A DNA stretch of 64,000 nt from Carnobacterium inhibens subsp. inhibens DSM 13024 (GCF_000746825.1 NZ_JQIV01000006.1:2160501-2224500), one strand, 5' to 3'; counted from the stretch's first letter, positions 24,754-34,117 are shown. Program-made: numbers and translations. Notes: generated by a model from the letters alone, not told the origin.

Positions 24754-25755
24754 CTATTCCATATAATGAATGAGATTTTCAAGTCCTAAATGAATCAATC
24801 CGCGTAAATAGTCCTCTTGAAAGCTTTCAGCCAACCTTAAATCAGAAAGTTCAAAGTAAGGAAAGACTTGAGTAAGTTCAATTCTGATATTTTCCAAATC
24901 ATCCTTTGAAAAATCTAAGTGGTTGGTATAAATGACTATTCTAGTAGGATCGTACATACTAATAACCACTTGAAGTGCTTCATAGATATTTTTCACTAAA
25001 ACTTCCTTTGGCTTTGGAAAAATGTCTTTATTACTAGTTAAAGGCAGGTGTTTGATTTCTCCACTTAAGCCATGTTTGCCGCGAAATAATTTTCCGTCAT
25101 AAACTATGCCAGCACCTGGAGGATAATTTTCTGGATAATAAAGTGAAACATAAATTTCATCTGATGTATTTAATTCAACAGCGTAACCTAATGTGGCAGC
25201 ATTGATATCATTTTCTATTATAACCTGAATACCAAACTTTTCTTGCACAAGCTGGCGCAGATTAAGATGAGATAGAGGTTCAAAATCCATTATTTTGAGT
25301 TTATCTTCAATTTCTACACCAGGTATGCCAAAGATAATGCTGCTAATAGAAGGATCTTTCTCAATAAAGACAGAAATATTTTGCTTAAGCAAATCCCAAA
25401 TCAATTCATCTTTTGTAAATTCCTTCTCTTCAATCACCTCACCAAATAAGTTGCATACATGAAATAATGCAATGATGTCTTGATTTTTTTCCGTAAACTG
25501 AATAACTAAAAAATGAGTGAAATGTTGATTGAACTGATAAATTGAAGCACGTCTTCCACCGGTAATTGCTGGATTTTCTTGTATGGTTACCTCACCAGTT
25601 TCCACCAACTCGGATAATAGCTTATTGATACTAACCACACTTAGTCCAGAAATCGCTGAAAGATCCTTGGTAGATAAAGAACGATTTTCTCTTAACACGC
25701 TACGAAGGACATTTAGATTATGGTTTTTTATATTTCTAGGTTTGTGGGATTTCAA
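24754..25755 (-). CDS. ROK-family transcriptional regulator
   Basis: A 333-aa protein with an N-terminal winged helix (LSTKDLSAISGLSVVSINKLLSELVETG) and a ROK sugar-kinase-like domain from about residue 80. That domain includes the ATP-site-like GIPGVEIED and the sugar-site ENDINAATLGYA. The ExGH-type zinc motif is altered (LSGEIKHLPL, no CxCxxxxC cluster), so it may bind sugar without kinase activity. The start is TTG with AAGGTG upstream. It likely represses sugar genes; the phosphatase follows 17 bp downstream. Confidence 0.85.
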   Translation of the reverse strand: MKSHKPRNIKNHNLNVLRSVLRENRSLSTKDLSAISGLSVVSINKLLSELVETGEVTIQENPAITGGRRASIYQFNQHFTHFLVIQFTEKNQDIIALFHVCNLFGEVIEEKEFTKDELIWDLLKQNISVFIEKDPSISSIIFGIPGVEIEDKLKIMDFEPLSHLNLRQLVQEKFGIQVIIENDINAATLGYAVELNTSDEIYVSLYYPENYPPGAGIVYDGKLFRGKHGLSGEIKHLPLTSNKDIFPKPKEVLVKNIYEALQVVISMYDPTRIVIYTNHLDFSKDDLENIRIELTQVFPYFELSDLRLAESFQEDYLRGLIHLGLENLIHYME

Positions 25756-25778
25756 TTTTTCACCTTCTTTTTTGCTGG

Positions 25779-26396
25779 TTAATCTTTCATTTCTTCACTG
25801 TAAGCTTCTTTTAAATCTGTCCAATACTTTTTATCTTCTTCGGTTATCGTTCGCAATATTCGACAAGGATTTCCGACAGCAACCACGTTATCTGGAATAT
25901 TTCTAGTGACAACAGATCCTGAACCAATGACAACATTATTTCCAATATTTACACCAGGATTGATAACGGTACTTGCACCGACCCAAACGTTATCTCCGAT
26001 TGTTATAGGTGTACCAAATTCTAACCCAGAAATACGGACTTCATGATCAATTGGGTGACCAGCTGTATAGACGCCGACTCTTGGCCCAAACATAACGTTG
26101 TCCCCAATGGTGATAGATGCGATATCCAGCATGATACACTCAAAATTAGCGTAGAAATTTTTTCCAACTGTAATATGACTCCCGTAATCACAGCGGAACG
26201 GACGCTCGATGTAAACATTTTCTCCAGTTTGCCCAAATAATTCATTGATAATTTCTACGCGTTTAGATCTTTCATCAAATGTTGAATGATTAAATTCGTC
26301 TATTAAACGTCTGCTTCTATTAATCATTGTACGTAATTCAGGACCGCCAGCCATGTATAAATCTCCCGCTAACATTCTTTCTCTTTGTGTTCTCAC
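25779..26396 (-). CDS. Sugar O-acetyltransferase (maltose/galactoside acetyltransferase family)
   Basis: A 205-aa left-handed beta-helix acyltransferase. The N-terminal Mac domain (QRERMLAGDLYMAGGPEL) is followed by hexapeptide repeats, with catalytic-loop PRVGVYTAGHPIDHEVR carrying the active His and GDNVWVGASTVINPGVNIG. It transfers acetyl from acetyl-CoA to a sugar hydroxyl. GTG start at 26396 with AAAGGATGG upstream. It lies 23 bp upstream of the ROK gene in the same direction, so the three reverse-strand genes probably form one sugar-related operon. Confidence 0.88.
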   Translation of the reverse strand: MRTQRERMLAGDLYMAGGPELRTMINRSRRLIDEFNHSTFDERSKRVEIINELFGQTGENVYIERPFRCDYGSHITVGKNFYANFECIMLDIASITIGDNVMFGPRVGVYTAGHPIDHEVRISGLEFGTPITIGDNVWVGASTVINPGVNIGNNVVIGSGSVVTRNIPDNVVAVGNPCRILRTITEEDKKYWTDLKEAYSEEMKD

Positions 26397-26645
26397 TTAT
26401 TTCCATCCTTTCAAACTACCTTTATTAAGTTTATTAATTATGTTTATTAGGATAACATAATTTATTTTTTATCACAAATTACCATATGATATAAGCTGTT
26501 TATTTTACTTGAGGAACAAAAGAGAACGAAACTTGACTAGTTGAAAAAATTCCTTTAAGCTTTATGAGACATTGGTAGAAAGATATGGATTTATTCGATT
26601 GATATCTAGTATACGAATAGGAATGTACAAAGGAGGATTTGGAAA

Positions 26646-26687
26646 ATGACAGCATCTATGAGATTGCGTTTTAACCTTTTGAAGTAA
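26646..26687 (+). CDS. Macrolide-sensing leader peptide MTASMRLRFNLLK
   Basis: A 13-codon ORF behind an excellent AAAGGAGG (9-nt spacing). Its first eight residues, MTASMRLR, match my recollection of the mef(A/E) leader peptide of streptococci, and MRLRF also occurs in the ErmD leader. The Arg-x-Arg motif is the known macrolide-dependent ribosome-stalling signal. Its 3' end lies in a hairpin, and a terminator follows before the MFS gene. Stalling is inferred. Confidence 0.88.
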   Translation: MTASMRLRFNLLK

Positions 26688-26824
26688 TAATTAAATACTA
26701 TTATTCAAAAGGTCCTGTTATGTTAGCAGAAACAGGGGAGCAGTCTGTCCATTTTTCAAATTCTATTTATCTAAAAAGATAGATATGAAAATTGTCAAAA
26801 GAGATAGAAATCTATCTCTTTTTT
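26673..26824 (+). promoter_or_regulatory. Transcription attenuator ahead of the Mef-like exporter
   Basis: Hairpin 1 joins ACCTTTTGAA (overlapping the leader ORF end, near 26674) to ATTATTCAAAAGGT (ending near 26713). A second stem CCTGTT/AACAGG follows. The terminator is AAAAGAGATAG (26797-26807) with CTATCTCTTTT (26812-26822) plus a T-run. An upstream AAAAAGATAGA (26773-26783) can pair with the terminator's 3' arm instead, giving an antiterminator. This is the logic of mef/msr(D) attenuation. Confidence 0.75.
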
Positions 26825-26873
26825 GCGTACCCAAAAATCTGTTAAGTGCACGGCCTAATTTAAGGAGTGCAAA

Positions 26874-27008
26874 ATGATGAAAAATCTATCTATAAGATTA
26901 AAAGATATAAAAGTAATATTTGGCAATAAAAAACGAGTGGCTGCTGATTATGTTTTAGGTAAAATAGTAGTTCAAGCATTCTCTTTGGTGAAGGGAGTTT
27001 CGCTTTAA
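26874..27008 (+). CDS. 44-aa ORF coupled to the MFS gene; possible ABC-F remnant
   Basis: ATG 26874 (AAGGAG 6 nt upstream) to TAA 27006-27008, whose last base starts the MFS ATG (TAATG overlap). The first part, LSIRLKDIKVIFGNKK, resembles the N-terminal strand of ABC-F proteins such as Msr(D) (AKDIRVEF in that family), but no Walker A follows. It may be a decayed msr(D)-like gene now serving only to couple translation. A small functional peptide is the alternative. Confidence 0.5.
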   Translation: MMKNLSIRLKDIKVIFGNKKRVAADYVLGKIVVQAFSLVKGVSL

Positions 27009-28207
27009 TGGAAAATCAAACAAAAAATTGGCGAAAACAATTTGTCCCATTAATTTTAGGCCAATCCATTAGCTTGATTGGCAGTTCAGCTGTTCAATTT
27101 GCCTTGATGTGGTGGCTGGCAAGTCAAACAAATTCAGGTACAGTATTATCAATAGCAGGGCTTTTTGCTTTTTTACCTCAACTGATCATAGGTCCTTTTG
27201 CTGGAGTCTGGGTCGATAGAATGGATAAAAAGAAAGTCGTTATTATTGCTGACCTGTTTACTGGTCTGGTTGCTCTTTTTCTTTCCCTTTCGATTGTGAT
27301 AGCTGAGGCACAAATAACACTGATCTTAGTTTCTTTGTTCTTAAGAGCAGTGGCAAGTGTATTTCATACACCTGCCATTCAAGCAATTGTTCCAACATTA
27401 GTTCCGGCAGATGAATTAGTAGAAGCTAATAGTTGGAATCAATTTTTACAATCAGGTGCCTATATGTTAGGGCCGGTAATTGGGGCTGTTCTTTATTCTA
27501 TAGCGCCGCTGTGGGTCATTTTATTGACCGATACTTTAGGAGCAATAATCGCTTGCGGTATTATCGGAAGAATAAAAATTAAAAAAATTACGGCCTCTGG
27601 AGAAACTTCATCTTATTTCGAAGAGTTAAGGCTAGGGTTTAGAGAATTTGTTCAAAACAAGAATATCTTAAAAGTCACTATTATTGGCGTTTTTGTCATG
27701 TTCTTTTACTTGCCGCTTTCTTCTCTGTTTCCTTTAATGACAACGAACCACTTTCAATTATCCGCTCTTTTCGGGGGGATCATCGAAGTTGTTTATGCGT
27801 TTGGCATGCTTTTAGGAGCTGTAGTTATTGGAAAGCTCAATAAAAAACAGAATAAACTCAAGCAGAGTATTTATGGACTGATAGGCATTAGCGTAGTGAC
27901 AGTACTATCAGGCGCTACATCAGGTAGCCTGATTGGATTTTGGTTGTTTGCCTTATTCTCATTTTTAATGGGTGGGTTTGGAAATCAATTCTCAATTCCT
28001 TTTACTGCTTATGTCCAAGAAGAGATTGCTGCAGAAAAATTGGGGCGTTTTTTCAGTTTTTATGGAAGTATTATGATTATCGCAATGCCAGTTGGATTGC
28101 TTTTAGCTGGACCTATGACTGATTTACTAGGAATAAATAGTTGGTTTTTAATTGCAGGAATTTGCAGCTTAGTTATTAGTATTTTCGGCTATTTTAGTAT
28201 TGAATAA
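27008..28207 (+). CDS. MFS exporter, Mef-like macrolide efflux family
   Basis: A 399-aa major facilitator with 12 helices. Family features are the start KFxxxxxGQxxSLIGS-like FVPLILGQSISLIGS, motif A GVWVDRMDKKK, RAVASVFHTPAIQAIVPTLVP, and LGRFFSFYGSIMIIAMPVGLLLAG, all positioned as in Mef(A). Such pumps expel 14/15-membered macrolides by proton antiport. The attenuator and MTASMRLR leader directly upstream strongly support macrolide-inducible efflux. Divergence from Mef(A) looks substantial, so substrate range is inferred. Confidence 0.85.
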   Translation: MENQTKNWRKQFVPLILGQSISLIGSSAVQFALMWWLASQTNSGTVLSIAGLFAFLPQLIIGPFAGVWVDRMDKKKVVIIADLFTGLVALFLSLSIVIAEAQITLILVSLFLRAVASVFHTPAIQAIVPTLVPADELVEANSWNQFLQSGAYMLGPVIGAVLYSIAPLWVILLTDTLGAIIACGIIGRIKIKKITASGETSSYFEELRLGFREFVQNKNILKVTIIGVFVMFFYLPLSSLFPLMTTNHFQLSALFGGIIEVVYAFGMLLGAVVIGKLNKKQNKLKQSIYGLIGISVVTVLSGATSGSLIGFWLFALFSFLMGGFGNQFSIPFTAYVQEEIAAEKLGRFFSFYGSIMIIAMPVGLLLAGPMTDLLGINSWFLIAGICSLVISIFGYFSIE

Positions 28208-28246
28208 ACCAAAACCAAAGTACTAGGAAAATTTGAAGAACTAAAG

Positions 28247-28291
28247 AAAAAACTTATGAAAAGAGCGACTGCCTTTTTTCATAAGTTTTTT
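28247..28291 (+). terminator. Terminator after the MFS gene
   Basis: AAAAAACTTATGAAAA pairs with TTTTTTCATAAGTTTTTT around an 11-nt loop, ending in a T-run. An in-frame ATG at 28256 lies inside this stem, so it is not the start of the next gene. Confidence 0.85.
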
Positions 28292-28336
28292 TTGGCTATA
28301 ATAATACACATTAGTAGAAATAAAGGATGTGATTGT

Positions 28337-30052
28337 TTGGTACGCTTGTTACACTATGCCAAAAGATATCGGAAACAAATTATATTAGGACCTTTTTTCA
28401 AATTTTTAGAGGCCTTCTTTGAATTGCTCTTACCTTTAATGATGGCAATGTTGATTGATGAAGGAATAGCCGTTGGAAATAGTACACGCATTTGGCAAAT
28501 GGCAGGATGTATGGTGTTACTGACGGTGGCTGGGGGAGTTTGTGCTCTGATCTGTCAGTATTTTTCTTCTATTGCATCACAAGGGTTTGGAACGGAATTG
28601 CGTAATCAAATGATGAGAAAAATCAATCAGTTTTCCCATGATGACCTCAATCTCTTTGGAACAGATACATTAGTGACAAGGATGACCAATGACATTAATC
28701 AATTACAGCTGGCTTTGGCTATGTTGATTCGTCTTGTCGTGCGAGCTCCCTTTTTAAGCGTGGGATCTGTTTTGATGGCCTTTATCATTGACGCACGTTT
28801 AGGCATGCTTTACCTTCTATTACTACCCATTTTTTGTGTCATACTTTATTTGATTATTCGATATGCTGTTCCTTTGTATCAAAAAGTTCAACAGCGTTTG
28901 GATAGAGTGAATAAGCTGATTGCACAAAACTTGAGCGGTGTACGCGTGATTCGTGCTTATGCCCGAACAGAAACGGATACTAAGGTTTTTGCCAAGACGA
29001 CAGATGAATTGGCCGATATTAACGAAAAAGTTTCCAATATATCTGCTTTATTATCTCCAAGTACGACATTAATTATGAATTTAGGGGTTATTACTCTATT
29101 ATACTTAGGTGGTTTTTCTGTTAATGAAGGAACACTGCAACAAGGCCAGATCTTAGCTTTGATTAGCTATATGAATCAGATGTTGCTTGCACTGATCGTA
29201 GTATCAAATCTTGTCGTTATCTTTACCCGCGCATATGCTTCAGGGCAACGAGTAAATGAAGTGTTAGATACTGAACCAAGCCTAGTTTCTCCAGAAAATG
29301 GCAAAATTGAGAAGCAACTCAATCAGCCGCTGGTTGAATTTAATCATGTTGATTTTCGTTATAGTAAAGATGCTGGCCTTTCGTTAACGGATATTGATTT
29401 TTCGATAGAGGATAACACCGTTATTGGCATCACTGGTGGTACTGGTAGCGGGAAGTCAACGTTGACTCAGTTAATCCCACGTTTTTATGATTCCAGTGCC
29501 GGTACTGTCGATTTTATGGGACTAGATGTCAAAGAGTGGAACTTAAATGAATTGCGCAAACAGATTAAAATGGTACCGCAAATAGCGGTGTTATTTCATG
29601 GAACGATTCGTGAGAACTTACAGTGGGGAAAAACGGATGCAACGGATGACGAATGTTGGGAAGCGTTGAAAACAGCACAATGTTTAGAATTTGTCCAGAA
29701 GTTGCCAAGTAAGTTGGACACTCTTGTAATGGAAAATGGGAAAAATTTTTCTGGAGGTCAACGTCAAAGGTTAACGATTGCACGTGCAATCGTTAGTAAA
29801 CCAAAGTTATTAATTTTGGACGATTCGTTATCTGCATTGGATTATCAAACAGACTTAGATTTGCGGGAAGCATTAAAAAATGATTTAAATGGTACGGTTA
29901 TTATTATTTCACAACGTATCCGTTCATTGCAGCAAGCCAAGCAGATTTTGTTGATGGATAGTGGACGAATTTCAGCTGTTGGAACACATGAAGAGTTGTT
30001 AAAACATTCTGCAGCTTATCAAGAATTGGTTGCTTCACAGGAGGAGGTTTAA
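28337..30052 (+). CDS. ABC multidrug exporter half-transporter (degenerate Walker B subunit, second pair)
   Basis: About 571 residues from the TTG at 28337, with AAAGGATG 7-8 nt upstream. An ATG at 28256 lies in a terminator and is rejected. Six membrane helices (about 15-300) precede the nucleotide-binding domain: Walker A GGTGSGKST, signature FSGGQRQR and Walker B LLILDDSLSALD, with Asp in place of the catalytic Glu. This is the EfrA/LmrC-type subunit. The partner starts one base after its stop. Being next to the Mef-like pump suggests a drug-resistance cluster. Confidence 0.88.
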   Translation: MVRLLHYAKRYRKQIILGPFFKFLEAFFELLLPLMMAMLIDEGIAVGNSTRIWQMAGCMVLLTVAGGVCALICQYFSSIASQGFGTELRNQMMRKINQFSHDDLNLFGTDTLVTRMTNDINQLQLALAMLIRLVVRAPFLSVGSVLMAFIIDARLGMLYLLLLPIFCVILYLIIRYAVPLYQKVQQRLDRVNKLIAQNLSGVRVIRAYARTETDTKVFAKTTDELADINEKVSNISALLSPSTTLIMNLGVITLLYLGGFSVNEGTLQQGQILALISYMNQMLLALIVVSNLVVIFTRAYASGQRVNEVLDTEPSLVSPENGKIEKQLNQPLVEFNHVDFRYSKDAGLSLTDIDFSIEDNTVIGITGGTGSGKSTLTQLIPRFYDSSAGTVDFMGLDVKEWNLNELRKQIKMVPQIAVLFHGTIRENLQWGKTDATDDECWEALKTAQCLEFVQKLPSKLDTLVMENGKNFSGGQRQRLTIARAIVSKPKLLILDDSLSALDYQTDLDLREALKNDLNGTVIIISQRIRSLQQAKQILLMDSGRISAVGTHEELLKHSAAYQELVASQEEV

Positions 30053-30053
30053 G

Positions 30054-31808
30054 ATGGAAAAAATATCTTCCAAAGGATTCAAATTGTTTTGGCCATACCT
30101 TACTGCGTATCGAAAAGAATTAGGATTTGCCAGTTTATTTGGTTTAGTTAGCGGGGTAACGGTTGTTTTAATGACTTATTATATAGGAGTCGGAGTAGAT
30201 TTGTTAATAGGAGCAGGGGAAGTGGATTTTTCTGTTTTATATCGAACGCTATTTTTATTAGCAGGAATTTTATTGGTTACAGTGGTTAGCCAATGGTTGA
30301 TCCAAATTTTAGCGAATCGAGTCGCTTACAAGTCAATCGCAGAATTACGAAAAGATACGTTTATCCACTTAAACCAACTGCCATTAAATTATTACGATCA
30401 AACAGCTCATGGAAATATTGTCAGTCGATTTACAAATGATATGGACAATGTGTCTGTAGCTGTGGCTTCTGTACTGATGCAATTATTTTCCGGTGTATCG
30501 ACATTAGTGGTTGCCTTTATTTTTATGATGGTTTTAAGCCCGATACTAACATTAGTTGTATTAGTTGCAACACCTGTTATCTTTTTTGTGATGTGGTTTG
30601 TAGCGAAAACCTCTCAGTATCGTTTTAAAAGTCAACAAGGGATAACGGGAGAATTATCTGGGTTTATTAATGAAAGAATTCTAAATCAAAAAATTGTTAA
30701 AGCTTTTCAACAAGAAGAATCTTCTCAAGAAAAATTTGAAGTCATCAATCAACGGCTATATGTAGAAGGACAAAAAGCACAATTTGCTTCTTCTTTAACG
30801 AATCCTCTTTCAAGAGTTGTGGATCACTTAGCGTATATTGCGGTAGGTTTAGTAGGTGGGCTATTGATTATTTATGGAAACACTGGTGTGACGATCGGAA
30901 TTATTTCTAGTTTCACGATTTATTCGACACAATTTACAAAACCGTTTATTGAGATTTCCGGAATCACGACAGAAATTCAATTGGCAATAGCTGGACTTGA
31001 TCGAACTTATGACATCATGAAGCAAACGATTGAAAAACCTGATGAAACAACTGCAAAGGTTCTAACGAATGCTAAAGGCGTAGTGGAATTTAAGCAAGTC
31101 GATTTTGCGTATAAAAAAGACCAACCTTTGATTACTGATTTTAGCTTGAAAGTTTATGCGGGAGAAACAGTTGCGATTGTAGGGAAGACGGGTGCTGGAA
31201 AATCTACATTGATCAATCTGCTTATGCGCTTTTATGACGTTGATGCAGGGAGTATCTCTATTGATGGAACCGACATTCGCGCTATTACACGAGACAGCTT
31301 ACGTCAGAGTTTTGGCATGGTATTACAGGATACTTGGCTTTTTGATGGTTCTTTACGCGCTAATTTACGATATGGAAATAAAGAAGCGACAGATGAAATG
31401 ATCTATGACGCATTGAAGAAAACTTATATGTATGAATATGTGATTCGGTTACCTGAAAAGCTGGACACAAATATTGGAGCTAGTGGAATAAAGGTATCAG
31501 AAGGTCAAAGACAATTATTGACGATTGCGCGTACGATGATTTCCAATCCGGATATGTTGATTTTGGACGAAGCAACAAGCTCTGTAGATACATTGACGGA
31601 GCAAAAAATTCAATCTGCTTTCTTGCAAATGATGGAGGGGCACACAAGTTTTGTTATCGCCCATCGATTATCTACTATTAAGAATGCTGATCAGATCATC
31701 GTTTTAGATCAAGGACATATTCTAGAAGTTGGCACACATGAGGAATTGCTGGAAAAAGGTGGAAGTTATGCTAAACTTCATAAAGCTCAGTTTACTGTAG
31801 AAGACTAG
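30054..31808 (+). CDS. ABC multidrug exporter half-transporter (consensus Walker B subunit, second pair)
   Basis: A 584-aa exporter starting at ATG 30054 (GGAGGAGG upstream, inside the partner's end). Six helices precede Walker A GKTGAGKST, signature VSEGQRQ (non-consensus) and Walker B MLILDEATSSVD with the catalytic Glu. Together with the preceding gene it forms one complete and one degenerate ATP site, the pattern of LmrCD/EfrAB heterodimers. It is paralogous to the pair at 2.7-6.3 kb. Confidence 0.88.
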   Translation: MEKISSKGFKLFWPYLTAYRKELGFASLFGLVSGVTVVLMTYYIGVGVDLLIGAGEVDFSVLYRTLFLLAGILLVTVVSQWLIQILANRVAYKSIAELRKDTFIHLNQLPLNYYDQTAHGNIVSRFTNDMDNVSVAVASVLMQLFSGVSTLVVAFIFMMVLSPILTLVVLVATPVIFFVMWFVAKTSQYRFKSQQGITGELSGFINERILNQKIVKAFQQEESSQEKFEVINQRLYVEGQKAQFASSLTNPLSRVVDHLAYIAVGLVGGLLIIYGNTGVTIGIISSFTIYSTQFTKPFIEISGITTEIQLAIAGLDRTYDIMKQTIEKPDETTAKVLTNAKGVVEFKQVDFAYKKDQPLITDFSLKVYAGETVAIVGKTGAGKSTLINLLMRFYDVDAGSISIDGTDIRAITRDSLRQSFGMVLQDTWLFDGSLRANLRYGNKEATDEMIYDALKKTYMYEYVIRLPEKLDTNIGASGIKVSEGQRQLLTIARTMISNPDMLILDEATSSVDTLTEQKIQSAFLQMMEGHTSFVIAHRLSTIKNADQIIVLDQGHILEVGTHEELLEKGGSYAKLHKAQFTVED

Positions 31809-31904
31809 CAATACGCTTATTTTTTCAAAATGGTAGGCTCTCATTAGTTGGCAATTGACTTCTTTAGGTCCAGTATGATAGGATAATCATACGAACACTA
31901 ACGA

Positions 31905-32226
31905 ACGATAAAAATATACACAATGATGAGAAGAGTAAAGTATCCATTTCTTTTTTTAGAGAACCTGGTAAGGTGAAAGCAGGTAAAGAAATGCTACTCG
32001 AAGATGGTCTCGGAGTGGCTAATTTGATTGTAGCAGTTGATGCTATTTTAAAATTAGACGGGTCCTCCCGTTACAGTGGAACAGTATAACTTTTAAGTAA
32101 TTTTTAAAGCGTACTGGTTGAGGCAAAAATAGTAATGTTTTTGCGAAAAAAGGTGGTACCACGTGTAGATTTAACATCTCCGTCCTTCTTTCATATGTTT
32201 CGGCATATGAAGGGAGGACTTTTTTT
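31905..32226 (+). ncRNA. T-box leader upstream of a peptide-binding lipoprotein gene
   Basis: The T-box sequence AAGGTGGTACCACG lies at 32150-32163. The terminator GTCCTTCTTTCATATG/CATATGAAGGGAGGAC (32182-32219) plus T-run follows. Stem I has the GAGTAAAGTA loop-E element and the distal GAACCTGGTAAGGTGAAAGCAGG region. The specifier region reads GAAGATGGTCTC; by alignment with the usual GAAC-codon pattern the specifier is best read as ATG (Met), with GAT (Asp) as the alternative. Uncharged tRNA would prevent termination and induce the transporter gene. Confidence 0.88.
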
Positions 32227-32358
32227 GTTCTTTTTTAGAGGTTCTGTGTTCAGAAAGCTTTTTTTTATTGTGAGGACAGGAGGGAGAGCAAGCAGGGGAA
32301 ACAATATTCAAAAAACGAGGTATCATCAAAAAAATTATAATAGAAAGTAGGAAAATAA

Positions 32359-34017
32359 ATGTTTAAATCTATAACAAAAGGATTTATTGCGTTAGCATCA
32401 ATAATAGTTTTGAGTGCTTGTGGACAAAACGGAACTGCAGAAGATTCAGAAACAAAAAGTAACGGAAATGGTTTAGCGGAACAGCAAGAATTGAGCGTCA
32501 GTGTTCCAGCAAGTATAACGAGTATTGATACAATACAAACGACTGATAAAAATACTTTTACGATTATTCAACATTTATATGAAGGATTATACCGTTTGGA
32601 TGAAGATAGCAACCCAGTTCCAGGTTTAGCTGCAGAAGAAGCCGAAATCAGCGAAGATGGACGAACTTATACATTTACTTTACGGGATGATGCTAAATGG
32701 AGTAATGGAGAACCCATTACTGCTCATGATTTTGTTTATTCTTGGACAAAACTAGCTAACCCTGAAACAGCTGCTCCAAATGCTTATTTACTGGATAGCG
32801 TTGTAAATGGACTGGAAGTACGTACAGGAGAGAAAGCGCTTGAAGAACTAGGAGTTGAAGCCTTATCCGATACCGAATTTCAAGTGGAACTAGTTGAACC
32901 TCTGCCATCTTTCTTAACATTGATTTCGGTTGTTTGGCTAGCTCCACAAAATGAAACTTACGTTGAGGAGCAAGCTGACAGCTATGCAGCTTCTAGCGAA
33001 AATGCGATTTATAGTGGTCCATTCGTTTTATCTAATTGGACACAAGGTGAAGAGACTTGGACACTAGAAAAAAATGATGAATATTATGCGGCTGATGAAG
33101 TGAAATTAACAAAAATTGATTTCAATACGATCAAAGAAGATCAGACTGGTATTAATTTGTTCAATGCAGGAGAATTAGATTTAACTAAAATTACTGGTCA
33201 ATATGTAGCGCAATATCAAGATAATGAAGGGCTGGTTTCTCATAATGATATAGCAAATACATTTATTGATTTTAATAAAGAAGAAGGAACGCCTTTAGCG
33301 AATGAACATTTAAGAAAAGCGATTGCCCATTCTATTAATAAAGAAAATTTAGTCAACACGGTTCTAAATGATGGATCAGTAGCACTTAATGGACTGATTC
33401 CGAATAATCTTTATCGAAACCCGGAAACGGATGTTGATTTTAGAGAGTACAGCGGTGAGTATTTGACATACGATGTTGAAAAAGCGCAGGAAGAATGGAA
33501 TCTAGCAAAAGAAGATCTAGGAGATTCTATAGAATTGAGTTTATTAGTTGCAGAAGATTACACAAATACTCAAACAGCGGAATATGTACAAAGCCAGATT
33601 CAAGAAACATTGGATGGCGTAACAGTTACAGTAAATAAACAACCTAAAAACAATGTAAACCAAACACGTGCGGATTCAAATTATGACATGTCTATTTCTG
33701 GATGGATCGCCGGTGATAATAACTTAGGTTATTACTTCATTTTATATGAAAATGGTTCTGCATATAATTATGGCAACTATCAAAATGAGAAGTTTAATCA
33801 ATTAGTGACAGATGCAAAAACGGTAAACGCAAATGATGTGAATCAACAATTTGAAGATTACAAGCAAGCAGAAACCATTTTACTTGAAGAAGATGCAGCT
33901 CAAGTTCCGTTATACCAAGGCGCATCAAATTACTTGATTAATCCGAAAGTAAAAGGAATCCAATACCATCTTTATGGAGATTATTTCCACTTCAGAACAG
34001 CTTATTTGACTGAGTAG
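32359..34017 (+). CDS. OppA-family oligopeptide-binding lipoprotein (T-box regulated)
   Basis: A 552-aa extracellular binding protein with lipoprotein signal (VLSAC, Cys21) and SBP family 5 hallmarks LYRLDEDSNPVPGLA, SEDGRTYTFTLRDDAKWSNGEPITAHDFVYSW and GLIPNN. It captures peptides for an Opp-type ABC importer, but no permease or ATPase genes are adjacent, so it must share an importer encoded elsewhere. The T-box links expression to shortage of one amino acid, probably methionine. The ribosome binding site is weak (AGGAAA). Confidence 0.9.
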   Translation: MFKSITKGFIALASIIVLSACGQNGTAEDSETKSNGNGLAEQQELSVSVPASITSIDTIQTTDKNTFTIIQHLYEGLYRLDEDSNPVPGLAAEEAEISEDGRTYTFTLRDDAKWSNGEPITAHDFVYSWTKLANPETAAPNAYLLDSVVNGLEVRTGEKALEELGVEALSDTEFQVELVEPLPSFLTLISVVWLAPQNETYVEEQADSYAASSENAIYSGPFVLSNWTQGEETWTLEKNDEYYAADEVKLTKIDFNTIKEDQTGINLFNAGELDLTKITGQYVAQYQDNEGLVSHNDIANTFIDFNKEEGTPLANEHLRKAIAHSINKENLVNTVLNDGSVALNGLIPNNLYRNPETDVDFREYSGEYLTYDVEKAQEEWNLAKEDLGDSIELSLLVAEDYTNTQTAEYVQSQIQETLDGVTVTVNKQPKNNVNQTRADSNYDMSISGWIAGDNNLGYYFILYENGSAYNYGNYQNEKFNQLVTDAKTVNANDVNQQFEDYKQAETILLEEDAAQVPLYQGASNYLINPKVKGIQYHLYGDYFHFRTAYLTE

Positions 34018-34057
34018 CATCTGATAAGAGCCTGCTCTTTTAGTTAATATAATGAAG

Positions 34058-34117
34058 AAAACTATTGATACCAGCAAAGATCCAAAAAGGAACTTGTTGT
34101 GGTGTCAATAGTTTTTT
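34058..34117. terminator. Bidirectional terminator after oppA-like gene
   Basis: AAAACTATTGA-ACC pairs with GGT-TCAATAGTTTT, with interrupted inner pairs and a T-run on the forward side. It would also stop the reverse-strand small ORF transcript. Confidence 0.75.

Noticed and set aside
28256-28336. N-terminal extension of the ABC gene starting at ATG 28256
   Set aside because: This ATG lies within the stem of the terminator after the MFS gene; a TTG at 28337 has a proper ribosome binding site and gives the normal N-terminus.
32135-32350. 71-aa frame covering the T-box and terminator
   Set aside because: It overlaps the conserved T-box sequence and terminator hairpin and has no family match.
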